Positions 55,376 to 63,557 of a stretch of DNA of 64,000 bases are shown here, piece after piece. Origin of the DNA: Alphaproteobacteria bacterium. GTDB lineage: Bacteria > Pseudomonadota > Alphaproteobacteria > UBA8366. Location: contig WHUA01000010.1 of NCBI GenBank assembly GCA_009377445.1, positions 62,001-126,000 of the forward strand, in the 5' to 3' direction. The translations under genes and the position numbers were made by a program. Within the stretch, counting starts at the first letter, position 1; every line of letters begins with the position of its first letter. The notes below the pieces were generated by a model. It did not search any database, was not told the origin of the DNA, and saw only the letters and a program-made list of their open reading frames with translations.

Positions 55376-57319
55376 TCAATGCCAGGCCGCTGGCTTCGCC
55401 CTGGCGCGGGCGATCTCGATCACCGCCTCGGGCTGGACGACGCGCACGGCCGGCAGCAGCAGGGTGGCGGTGGTGCCGGCGCCGGGCACGCTCTCGTACC
55501 GCAGCGTGCCGCCGTGCAGGCGGGCGAGTTCGAGCGCGATCGGAACGCCCAGCCCCGTTCCCTCGTGCGAGGTGGAAAAAGCGGTTTCGACCTGCCGGAA
55601 CGGCAGCACTATTTCGGCAAGGTCCTCGCCCGACATGCCGATGCCCGTATCGCTTACCCGTACCTCGACCGTCCCGTCGCCGCCGACCCGGATTCCGACC
55701 CCGACCGTCCCGCCCTTTGGCGTGAACTTGATGGCGTTCGACAGGAGGTTCAGCAGTATCTGCGTTATCCGGCGCGGGTCCACGCGGAGCCGCAGCGCCT
55801 CCGGGCCCGGCTCCCGGACCAGGATCACGCCGTGCTTCCGGGCGCTCAACTCGACCTGCATCACGGCATTGTCGATCAGGTCCCGCGCGGCAAGCGTCTG
55901 CTCGTGCAGCCGCACCTCGCCAGCCGACACCTTGGTCATCTCGAGAACGTCGTTGATGATCGCGAGAAGATGCGCCCCGCTCGTATGGATGTCTTCGGCG
56001 TAGCCCCGGTACCGCCCGTTGCCGATCGGCCCGAGAAGCTCCCGCTTGAGCACTTCGGAAAAGCCGATGATCGCATTCAGCGGCGTCCGCAGCTCGTGGC
56101 TCATGCGCGACAGGAACTCCGACTTGGCCCGGTTGGCGCGCTCGGCGTTGAAGGTGGCCTCGCGCAACGAGGTCACGGCGGTCCTCCGCTGCCGGATATT
56201 CAGCAGCAGCAGAATGATCATGAAGGTCTGGAAAGCGATGAAGGCGATGCCGCCGAGCATCCAGCCGACGTATTCGTGCAAGACGCTGGCCGGCCGGTTT
56301 ATGAAGCGGGCGTCCGGCGGCAGCAGCGCCGGATCGATGCCCAGCCGGAGGACCTCCTTGTAGTCGAACGCAAAGACATTCGGGCTGTTCGCGATCACCT
56401 TCAGGCTGGCGGCGGGTGTCCCGTTCAGGATCTGCGCGCCGAGCCCCGCCGCGGCGCGGCCCTGCTCTTCGTGGCTCACCAGCTTGCCGCCGAGCATGCC
56501 GTAACCGAGCCCATGGGACTGCACGGCGAAGACGGGTCCCTTGAAGACGGCTTTGACGCCGCGGAGAAAGCCGTAAAAATCCAGCGCCCGGCCGTCGCGG
56601 TCGCGCGCGGAGCAGTCGATGAACAAGGGAGCCCCGGGAGGAAGCCGCTTCAATGTCTCGAAGAACTCGGCATAGGTCTCCTCGGCGAGCGAATGAAGCT
56701 TGATATCGAGCCGTTCGGTCATGCGGTCCGCGCTCTCGAACGACCTACGATTCCTTACGCCGGTTCGCGTATTGTCGATCACGACGTGCACCTTTTCCGC
56801 GTCCGGGTACAGGCGCTCGATCAGCCGCAGCGTCTCTTCGACCGACCGGCGCTCGATCACGCCGACGACCATCGGGTTGGCATCCTGCGCGAGAGCCCGT
56901 TTCGCATTGTTGACGCTGAGAAATACGATCGGAATGCCGCGGAACAGGCTTTCCTGATTGTCGAGGACGAACTCGAATGCGTTGTCGTCCGCAACGAAGA
57001 CGATATCGTATGGCGGCAGCGTGGCCAGCTTCGCCGCGAGGCCCGCACGAAAGCGCGGCGCCATCTCGCCGACCGGAAACCGCTTCGTATCCATGAACTC
57101 GATATCGAGCGTGAGCTTGTCGCGGGCGTAGCCGGCCTCCGCGAGCCCCGCGGTCAGGCCGCGGACCTGCGGAAAGAAGGACGGGAACTCCGGGTGATAG
57201 GAGCCGATGAACAGAGCCCTGGGATGATGCGGCGGCTTCGCCTGCGCCTGCGGCGGCGCATACAGCAGGATGACGGCGGCCAAGACGGCCCGGATGATGC
57301 AAACTATGCGACAGGCCAT
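55376..57319 (-). CDS. sensor histidine kinase with ABC substrate-binding-protein-like sensor domain
   Basis: About 647 residues from ATG 57319; GTG 57337 is possible. A signal anchor (to about 27) is followed by a periplasmic ABC_sub_bind-type domain (about 33-345, ALFIGSYHPEFPSFFPQVRGL), one membrane helix (about 352-376), the H-box MSHELRTPLNAIIGFS and an ATPase domain with N-box (LNLLSNAIKF), G1 (VSDTGIGM) and G2 (GTGLGV). Like the kinase at 32.6 kb, it should sense a small ligand directly and has no adjacent regulator. The proximal neighbour is the NYN pair, convergent-type spacing. Confidence 0.88.
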   Translation of the reverse strand: MACRIVCIIRAVLAAVILLYAPPQAQAKPPHHPRALFIGSYHPEFPSFFPQVRGLTAGLAEAGYARDKLTLDIEFMDTKRFPVGEMAPRFRAGLAAKLATLPPYDIVFVADDNAFEFVLDNQESLFRGIPIVFLSVNNAKRALAQDANPMVVGVIERRSVEETLRLIERLYPDAEKVHVVIDNTRTGVRNRRSFESADRMTERLDIKLHSLAEETYAEFFETLKRLPPGAPLFIDCSARDRDGRALDFYGFLRGVKAVFKGPVFAVQSHGLGYGMLGGKLVSHEEQGRAAAGLGAQILNGTPAASLKVIANSPNVFAFDYKEVLRLGIDPALLPPDARFINRPASVLHEYVGWMLGGIAFIAFQTFMIILLLLNIRQRRTAVTSLREATFNAERANRAKSEFLSRMSHELRTPLNAIIGFSEVLKRELLGPIGNGRYRGYAEDIHTSGAHLLAIINDVLEMTKVSAGEVRLHEQTLAARDLIDNAVMQVELSARKHGVILVREPGPEALRLRVDPRRITQILLNLLSNAIKFTPKGGTVGVGIRVGGDGTVEVRVSDTGIGMSGEDLAEIVLPFRQVETAFSTSHEGTGLGVPIALELARLHGGTLRYESVPGAGTTATLLLPAVRVVQPEAVIEIARARAKPAAWH

Positions 57320-57547
57320 CTCCGACACGGTCCTCACGTCCGGCCCGGGTTGAAATCCCGAATGTAGTATCTATACGCCCAGTCACGCGCGATGGGTAGA
57401 GAGAGAAGCGCCCTTCCCGCTTTTACTTCGCGACGTTTTGCACATTCGCCCATCCGAAGTTGCCAAATCCGCTAATCAGCCGGGGGTACCCAAGAATAGC
57501 GCGCCGGCGCAGCAGGAACGAGCGCGAGCGTCAACGCGTTAGCCCTA

Positions 57548-58507
57548 TTGAAAAATGCTGTGACCGCATGGACAATCAGGGAGGTGCGTGTCATCGGGAT
57601 AGTCAGCGATTACCGCAAGGCGCGCGGGGGCTTCCGCCGCAACGATCTCGGTATGGCCATCGAGGGTGCGCAATCGCCCGCGGCCGACGACGCCGTCGGC
57701 CGGGTCGCCCGATACTTCAACAGTCTCGACGCGGCCGCATACGCCGATCACTACGCGCATGAGGCCCTCGACACATCGCCGTCCGCCTATTTCTTTCAAA
57801 GGCGCCAGGCGATCGTCATGGGCGTTCTGCAATCCTCGAAGGGGGGAAGGATACTCGACGTCGGTTGCGGCCCCGGCATATTTGCCGGGCCATGCCTCGA
57901 GCGAGGCTTCCGCTATCACGGGATCGATTTGGCCAGTCGCATGATCGACGAGGGCCATCGCCGGTTCGGCAACCTCGAAGGAATTGAGTTCACCGTTGGC
58001 GATGCGCGGCAGCTCCCGATTCCTTCCGATAGCATCGATGCCTTGTTGTGCCTGGGAATGCTCGAATACGTCTCCCAGGAACAAGAAGCGCTTTACCTGA
58101 AGGAAATGGCCAGGGTCGTAAAGCCCGGCGGGATCGCGGTCTTCTCGTTCCTGAATGCGCGCAGCCCTCACTGGCTGGTGAACGACTACGCATTCCCGAT
58201 TGTCCGGTCGTGCCTCTGGCATATCAAGGAAGCCCTGAACAAATCGAAATTGGTGGCCGTCAGGGATTTCTCCGCAAAGGGATTCAGCACGCGAAAGTTC
58301 AGGCCCAACGAAAGGATGGCGCTGCTGCGCGCGACGGGCCTTTCCTTGGTCGGCATGACGTATTTTTCGGCAAACGTCCTGCCGCCTCACATCGACTCCC
58401 TTATGCCGCGTCAATCGGTGTGGGCGGCCGCGAAGCTCGAGCCGCTGTTGGCGAAGCCCTCGCTGAGCTGGCTGGGACAGGGGTTTATCGTCGCCGTCCG
58501 GAAGTGA
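57548..58507 (+). CDS. SAM-dependent methyltransferase
   Basis: Up to 319 residues from TTG 57548; the start is uncertain, since no candidate has a well-placed ribosome site (Met at 57653 is the next ATG). The Rossmann-like class I core is clear: ILDVGCGPGIF, then HGIDLASRM, GDARQLPIP and VKPGGIAVF. It has an N-terminal helical region and a C-terminal cap. Methyl acceptor unknown. It is isolated among unrelated genes and repeats. Confidence 0.82.
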   Translation: MKNAVTAWTIREVRVIGIVSDYRKARGGFRRNDLGMAIEGAQSPAADDAVGRVARYFNSLDAAAYADHYAHEALDTSPSAYFFQRRQAIVMGVLQSSKGGRILDVGCGPGIFAGPCLERGFRYHGIDLASRMIDEGHRRFGNLEGIEFTVGDARQLPIPSDSIDALLCLGMLEYVSQEQEALYLKEMARVVKPGGIAVFSFLNARSPHWLVNDYAFPIVRSCLWHIKEALNKSKLVAVRDFSAKGFSTRKFRPNERMALLRATGLSLVGMTYFSANVLPPHIDSLMPRQSVWAAAKLEPLLAKPSLSWLGQGFIVAVRK

Positions 58508-58567
58508 CCCGGCGATCGCGCCGTCTCATGCTTCGTGTCGACAAGGTCGGGGCAGAACAACAACGTT

Positions 58568-58755
58568 GCCCTCATCCTGAGCCCGTCGAAGGATGAGTAC
58601 GCTCCCACGGCCATGCCGGCTCATGCTTCGACAAGCTCAGCATGAGGGCTACCGTTGCGCTGAGACGGAAAAAGGGGACAGAGCCCTATTTCGAAATAGG
58701 GCTCTGTCCCCTTTTTCGAATGCCGCCCTCATCGTGAGCGTGTCGAATGACGAGC
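58568..58755. repeat. palindromic repeats with a perfect 48-bp inverted repeat
   Basis: Copies of the TTCGACAAGCTCAGCATGAG type lie at about 58568-58596, 58620-58648 and 58728-58755. Between the last two, 58669-58716 is a perfect palindrome: AAAAAGGGGACAGAGCCCTA... repeated in reverse around a central CG. The same 23-bp unit occurs three times at 47.8-48.0 kb. It lies between convergent genes. Confidence 0.85.
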
Positions 58756-58775
58756 ACGCCCCATCCCGCCTTCCC

Positions 58776-59624
58776 CTAAACCGGCTTCGTCCCCTTGACC
58801 TGCACGCGGTGCATCAAGCGGCGGTGGCCGGGATAATCGTTCATGGCGAGATGCTGGACGCTGCGGTTGTCCCAGAAGGCGACTGCGCCCTCCGTCCAGC
58901 GGAAGCGGCAGGTGAACTCCGGCCGGCTGGCGTGGGCGTACAGATATTGCAGCAGCGGCTGGCTCTCCTCGATCGTCATGCCCTTCAGGCCTTCGGTGTG
59001 CATCACGTTCACGAACAGCGCCTTGCGCCCGGTATCGGGATGCGTCCGCACCACCGGGTGCTCCGCGCGGCCGTTGGCCCAGGCCGCGGACGCCGGCTCG
59101 CTGCCGGGCGCGGGCGTGACCTTCTCCTCGAGCGTCCGCAGGATGCGGCCGTTCGAATGGACCGCGACAAGCCCGTCCAGCAGCTTCTTCATGCCGTCTG
59201 ACAAGGTGTCGTAGGCCATGTACTGGTTGGCGAACATCGTGTCGCCGCCGACCGGCGGGATGATCTTCGCGTACAGCGCCGAGCCCAGCGTCGGGACCGG
59301 CAGATGGGTCGTGTCGGAATGCCACTCCCAGCCGAAGTTGAGCTTGTCCTCCGGCTTCTTGTCGATCACCAGCAGCTCCGGGAACTTGCCGGGGAACTGC
59401 CGGTGCGGCGGCAGCGGCGCCAGCTCGCCGAAGCGCCGCCCGAAGGCCGCGAGCTCCTCGTCGGTGATCTTCTGGCCGCGGAAGAAGATCACGAGGTAGT
59501 CGAGATGCGCGCGGCGGATCTCGGCAAAGGTGGCGTCATCGATCGGCTTGGCGAGGTCGACGCCTTCGATCTCGGCGCCGAGCGCGCCGGCAATCGGTTT
59601 CACCACGATACGCGAATAGCTCAT
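58776..59624 (-). CDS. TauD/TfdA family dioxygenase
   Basis: 282 residues. Iron ligands in EWHSDTTH and the distal His in SVQHLAMNDYPGHRR. It is a close paralogue of the gene at 12768-13616, sharing the VVKPIAGALGAEIEGVDLAKP start and the GGDTMFA-QYMAYDTLSDGMK core. It lies 37 nt downstream of another TauD-family gene on the same strand. They may act on the same substrate in sequence. Confidence 0.92.
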   Translation of the reverse strand: MSYSRIVVKPIAGALGAEIEGVDLAKPIDDATFAEIRRAHLDYLVIFFRGQKITDEELAAFGRRFGELAPLPPHRQFPGKFPELLVIDKKPEDKLNFGWEWHSDTTHLPVPTLGSALYAKIIPPVGGDTMFANQYMAYDTLSDGMKKLLDGLVAVHSNGRILRTLEEKVTPAPGSEPASAAWANGRAEHPVVRTHPDTGRKALFVNVMHTEGLKGMTIEESQPLLQYLYAHASRPEFTCRFRWTEGAVAFWDNRSVQHLAMNDYPGHRRLMHRVQVKGTKPV

Positions 59625-59661
59625 CGTTCGTTCCTGTCTGGTTATCGCCGGCTTCGCGCTG

Positions 59662-60666
59662 TCAGGAGGCTTTGCGCTCCAGCATCTTCTCGATGCCGTT
59701 ATACTGTTCGCGGATGAAGGCGGCGGTCGGGCGGGGCGTGAAGAACTTCAGCCAGAGACGCACCAGGTGGCGCTTCTTCTCCGGCGACGGGCCGTCGGCG
59801 AAGGCCGTGCGCCCGTGCAGGATGGTATAGTTGTTCACGAACTGGATGTCACCCGGCTCCAGCTCCATTTCGAGCACGAATTCCGGGTCCTCGGCGATCG
59901 CATCGAAGCAATGGAGGGCTGCCGTGTCCAGCGCGCTCATGGCCATGCCGGAGCGCTCGATCGCCTTCTGCACGGTGTTGCGGCGGATCGAGCAGCTCAG
60001 CACCCCGTCGGTGACGCTGAACACCGGCTCCTTCCAGCTCCGCATCTCGCCCGCCTCCTCGATGTGGATATAGGGCACGCCCTCGTAGAGCGGCGGCAGG
60101 TATTCCGGGTGGCGGGCGAGGATCTCGTTGTGGACGGACATCGAGCTGACGACGCGGCTCCGCCCCCCTGCCCGGCCCTTGCGGAGGCAGAGCAGCGAGG
60201 TCATGTCGGCGCGGTCGACGTGGAAGCGCAGCTCGCCGCTGGTCTGGTAGCCCCGCGTGCGGGTCGAGTCCGGGTCCTTCCCGTAGTCGTAGACGTGGCC
60301 CAGCAGGTCGCCGTAGACGTTCTGCGAAACCTTCTCGCCCAGATGCGTGCCGATGCCCCACTTGATGAGGAACACTTCCTCGTCCGTGTAGCGCTCGACG
60401 GGAATGCCCCGGATCAGGGCGAAGCCGCGCCCGGTCCGCACCGTCCGCTCCAGGTCGCGGAGGAACGGCTCCAGCGCCGGCAGGGGAAAGTCCTTCCGCC
60501 CGACGCCGGCCATCGCGAGGCCGCGCTTCTGCACGTCCCGGAGCGCCCGGTCGAGGTCGGCGATCTCGTCCCCGGTCAGGACATGCGTCCAGCCGGCCGG
60601 GTCCTTCATGTCCGCGCTTATCCACGCGGCCGCGCCGGTGACGGGCTTCTTGTAGATTGCGGTCAT
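59662..60666 (-). CDS. TauD/TfdA-fold dioxygenase, longer subgroup
   Basis: 334 residues. Iron ligands in RFHVDRADM (His-x-Asp) and the distal His in TILHGRTAF; the Arg is in RHLVRLWLK. It is longer than the other copies and has a helical N-terminal region before the barrel, as in gamma-butyrobetaine hydroxylase-like relatives and many annotated TauD-family proteins. No target is known. It is the upstream member of a pair with the shorter enzyme. Confidence 0.9.
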   Translation of the reverse strand: MTAIYKKPVTGAAAWISADMKDPAGWTHVLTGDEIADLDRALRDVQKRGLAMAGVGRKDFPLPALEPFLRDLERTVRTGRGFALIRGIPVERYTDEEVFLIKWGIGTHLGEKVSQNVYGDLLGHVYDYGKDPDSTRTRGYQTSGELRFHVDRADMTSLLCLRKGRAGGRSRVVSSMSVHNEILARHPEYLPPLYEGVPYIHIEEAGEMRSWKEPVFSVTDGVLSCSIRRNTVQKAIERSGMAMSALDTAALHCFDAIAEDPEFVLEMELEPGDIQFVNNYTILHGRTAFADGPSPEKKRHLVRLWLKFFTPRPTAAFIREQYNGIEKMLERKAS

Positions 60667-60829
60667 TACACTGATCGAACCGTTGTTGAGGCGCGCCAGC
60701 TATCCAAATGGGCAAACACAGGGAGCATGTGATGTGCAACTGAGGACGATAACAATAAAGTCCTTGAACGATTGCTCTGGAGACTCAAGCTTATCCGATA
60801 TTGGGCGCTAAGGGGAAATGACGGGACAA

Positions 60830-62227
60830 TTAGAATGGTTTGAAAATCGTCTGGGGGTTCTCTGAAAATATCCGCCCATAGAACTCTACAGCATAACTAT
60901 CTGTCATGCCGGCAATGAAATCTGCAATTACCCTCTTCTTGTCGGCATCGCTGTAAAAGCCCGCATAAAGCTCCCGAAAATCGTGTGGCAGTAGCATGTG
61001 CCCTTTTTCACTATCCAGCTTCTCGAATAGCGCTTTGATTATGTCGAATCCTCGCTGCTCAGAAATACGAAGCCGCGGCGACATAATCGTGGCTTCGAAA
61101 GTGAAGTGCTTCAGAGCTTCCACCTTCAAATGGGTTTCGGGATTAAGCCGCACCTGGCTCAACATCGGTCGTTTTGCATCAATTTGACATTTGACGCCCG
61201 CTAAAAACTCGCTAACTAAATCTGCGGTGAATTTTGTTCGAATATATCCATTTGATGCTAGTTGAGACGAAGCAAGAGCACAATTCGCAGCCATAACCAG
61301 CGGACTGCTGTTCTCAGCATTTTCGCTAAGGCCCTCAAACAGGCCTAAAAACACAGAAATCACATCCTTCGTATCAACCTCGTTGTCCATTGATTTACTT
61401 ACTTTCAATGCGACACGCTCAAAAATACCGGAAGGAGAACTCAAGATTGATAACGGATCCAAGAAACCCGCCTTAAAAGTATCCTCTAAATCGTAAGTCG
61501 AATATGCAATGTCATCAGCTAAATCCATAATGCTACATTCTATTGTTTTGAAATATTTTTCCTTTGAAAAATTCGGACATACGGATTTCTTCACATTATT
61601 AAATATCTTCTTCTCGGATTCAAAAACACCCTTTACGAGGCCAGCATTTATTTTTCGAAAGCCGGGTATTATTCGATCATATTTAAGTATTGCCGCCAGC
61701 GAGCGGTGAGCAAAATTTAACCCGAGCCTGTTGTCGCGGCCTTTTGCGTCTAGTGGACTGGGAAAGTCGCTTGCAACATCTTTCTTCTCCGTCCTTGTCA
61801 GCATCCTGAACGTCTGTGCATTTCCTTCGAAGCCACCAATACCCTTCATGCATTGATCTAACGCCGCCTCACCATTATGGCCAAATGGAGGATGCCCGAG
61901 GTCATGTGCTAGTCCAGCCAACTCAACTAAATCAATGTTTATATTATTTTCTTTAAAGAACGGTTCCGTATTATTCAGCCGAATCGCTATAGACTTTGCG
62001 ATTTGCGCGACCTCTAAGGAGTGCGTTAACCGATTTCGGAAAAAGTCGGATTCGTCACCAGGAAATACCTGAGTCTTACCCTGCAGTCGGCGAAACGCGG
62101 GACTGTGAATTAGCCTTGCATAATCGCGCCGGTACGGAGATCGATAGGGCTCAGCCCCTGTTGTATCCCTAGTAGTGGGGTCTATTTCTCTGTTGCTGTC
62201 GCCGTCGCTATAGAGACGGTTACTCAC
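60830..62227 (-). CDS. dGTPase-like dNTP triphosphohydrolase (HD domain)
   Basis: 465 residues from GTG 62227. HD-domain residues are intact: His69 in RLTHSLEV, His108-Asp109 in LAHDLGHPPFGHNGE, and a later acidic MDLADDIAYS. Length and motifs match bacterial dGTPases, which cut dNTPs to nucleoside and triphosphate. Its GTG overlaps the stop of the small basic gene by 4 nt (GTGA). It has AT-rich codon use, so it is likely acquired. Relatives can restrict phages by depleting dNTPs; that role is only inferred here. Confidence 0.92.
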   Translation of the reverse strand: MSNRLYSDGDSNREIDPTTRDTTGAEPYRSPYRRDYARLIHSPAFRRLQGKTQVFPGDESDFFRNRLTHSLEVAQIAKSIAIRLNNTEPFFKENNINIDLVELAGLAHDLGHPPFGHNGEAALDQCMKGIGGFEGNAQTFRMLTRTEKKDVASDFPSPLDAKGRDNRLGLNFAHRSLAAILKYDRIIPGFRKINAGLVKGVFESEKKIFNNVKKSVCPNFSKEKYFKTIECSIMDLADDIAYSTYDLEDTFKAGFLDPLSILSSPSGIFERVALKVSKSMDNEVDTKDVISVFLGLFEGLSENAENSSPLVMAANCALASSQLASNGYIRTKFTADLVSEFLAGVKCQIDAKRPMLSQVRLNPETHLKVEALKHFTFEATIMSPRLRISEQRGFDIIKALFEKLDSEKGHMLLPHDFRELYAGFYSDADKKRVIADFIAGMTDSYAVEFYGRIFSENPQTIFKPF

Positions 62228-62403
62228 CGACCCGGTGCTTTTTTGGACGACCGAGAATTCGTGGACTTTTTCTTACGTGCTGCCTTCCTACGCACTCCGG
62301 CAGTACCGCTACGCTTTTCTGAAACCTCATGGAGCAACGTTAATTTCAAGGCCGCAACTTTGCGGGCAATCGTAGTAGCCTTCACCTCAATTCCAGTGTC
62401 CAT
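62224..62403 (-). CDS. 59-residue basic protein coupled to the dNTPase
   Basis: A small ORF from ATG 62403 with GGGAG-AGAGA upstream, ending TGA that overlaps the dNTPase GTG (GTGA). The C-terminal half is very Lys/Arg-rich (VRRKAARKKKSTNSRSSKKA), while the N-terminal half (MDTGIEVKATTIARKVAALK) looks amphipathic. A basic tail of this kind suits nucleic-acid binding. No known family was recognised. It should be translated with the dNTPase and shares its AT-rich make-up. Confidence 0.68.
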   Translation of the reverse strand: MDTGIEVKATTIARKVAALKLTLLHEVSEKRSGTAGVRRKAARKKKSTNSRSSKKAPGR

Positions 62404-62598
62404 TCTCTCTCCCAGCGATGCATTAAAGTCACCGACACCGGCGTTTTAGCCCGTGCCATAATCTCTATCCTAAGTCTTCAATCCTAAATTCAGCGTCGCA
62501 CTGCCTCCATATATAACATTTGCTGCCCTTCAGGCACAATATCTAGTGGATACCTGATATGAATCTCTGCACCTTTCAATGAGGATACTCAGTCCTCC

Positions 62599-63480
62599 TC
62601 ACGCCGCCTGGCTGACGGTCGGGCCTTCGCCCTGGAGCGTCGTGCGGCGCATGTCGCGCCTGTCCTCGGGCGGATAGGGCCGCGCGCGGTGCATGGTCCG
62701 CCGGTTATCCCAGATGACGAGGTCGCCGACCGCCCACTTGTGCGAGTAGACGAACCTCCGCTGCGTCGCGTGCTCGGTCAGGTCGCGCAGGAAGAAGCGC
62801 GCCTCAGGCACCGGCCAGCCGATAATGCTGCCCGCATGCGACGAGAGATAAAGCGACTTCCGCCCGGTCGAGGGATGCGTGCGCACGAGGGTCTGGAGCA
62901 CCGGCGCGAAGCGCAGCTTCTCCTCCTCCGTGAGGTCCATGAAGCCGAGCTGCTGGCGCGAGTAGATCTGCGAGTGCTCGCAGACCAGCCCTTCGGCGAG
63001 CGCCTTCCGCTCCCCGTCCAGCGTGTCGTAGGCGGCGCGCATGTCGGCGAACTCGGTATTGCCGCCCTTGGACGCGACGCTCAGGCAATGGAGCAGCGAA
63101 TACTTCGCCGGCGTCGTCTTGAAGGAGCTGTCGGAATGCCAGAGGCGGTTGCCGATGGCGAAGAGCCGCCGCCGGTCGTCGCGCAGGAACGGCTTTTCGT
63201 CCTTGTCGAGGTTGGACACGTCGGCGAACACGCTCGGCAGCCGGATATCCTTCGCCGCGCGCAGGCTGGTGCCGGTCGAGTGCTCCAGCTCGCCCAGGCT
63301 GCGGGTAAAATCGAGCTGCTCCTTCTGGGTCATGGGCCGGCCGTGGAAGACCAGCACGGCATACTCGTCCATGCCGGCATGGATCGCATCGACCTCGGCG
63401 GGGCTCAACGGCTTCGCCGGATCGATGCCGTCGATCTCGCCGGCGAAGCAGGGTCCGATCTGTCTGGTCTTTACGGGCAT
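62599..63480 (-). CDS. TauD/TfdA family dioxygenase
   Basis: 293 residues from ATG 63480 with GAGAAGGAGCTGCCC upstream; a longer open frame upstream is not supported. Iron ligands in LWHSDSSF (His-x-Asp) and the distal His in RTMHRARPYPPEDRRD. It is related to the TfdA branch (RPMTQKEQLDFTRSLGELE). It is adjacent to another TauD-family gene on the same strand and next to the AT-rich island. Confidence 0.92.
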   Translation of the reverse strand: MPVKTRQIGPCFAGEIDGIDPAKPLSPAEVDAIHAGMDEYAVLVFHGRPMTQKEQLDFTRSLGELEHSTGTSLRAAKDIRLPSVFADVSNLDKDEKPFLRDDRRRLFAIGNRLWHSDSSFKTTPAKYSLLHCLSVASKGGNTEFADMRAAYDTLDGERKALAEGLVCEHSQIYSRQQLGFMDLTEEEKLRFAPVLQTLVRTHPSTGRKSLYLSSHAGSIIGWPVPEARFFLRDLTEHATQRRFVYSHKWAVGDLVIWDNRRTMHRARPYPPEDRRDMRRTTLQGEGPTVSQAA

Positions 63481-63557
63481 GGGCAGCTCCTTCTCGCCAT
63501 GTGCACCGATACGCGCACCGATATGTGCACCGATATTAGCGCGGCCGGCGCCGCCCA

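Larger units (their letters stand above)
60690..62590. other. AT-rich island inserted in a dioxygenase cluster
   Basis: Base and codon use change sharply between about 60.69 and 62.59 kb: AT-rich, with many AAA, ATA and TTA codons, unlike the GC-rich flanks. It carries a coupled two-gene cassette on the minus strand. On both sides are same-strand TauD-family genes. No transposase, tRNA or clear terminal repeat was seen. Recent gain by transfer is inferred from composition. Confidence 0.75.

Noticed and set aside
57387..57547. Possible RNA gene in the gap before the methyltransferase
   Set aside because: No tRNA cloverleaf or known RNA motif could be built by eye.
62243..62449. 68-codon plus-strand ORF over the small basic gene
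   Set aside because: No ribosome site or partner; the minus-strand ORF has both and overlaps the dNTPase start.
62382..62459. 25-codon minus-strand ORF upstream of the basic protein gene
   Set aside because: Weak ribosome site and out-of-frame overlap; too little support to call a gene.
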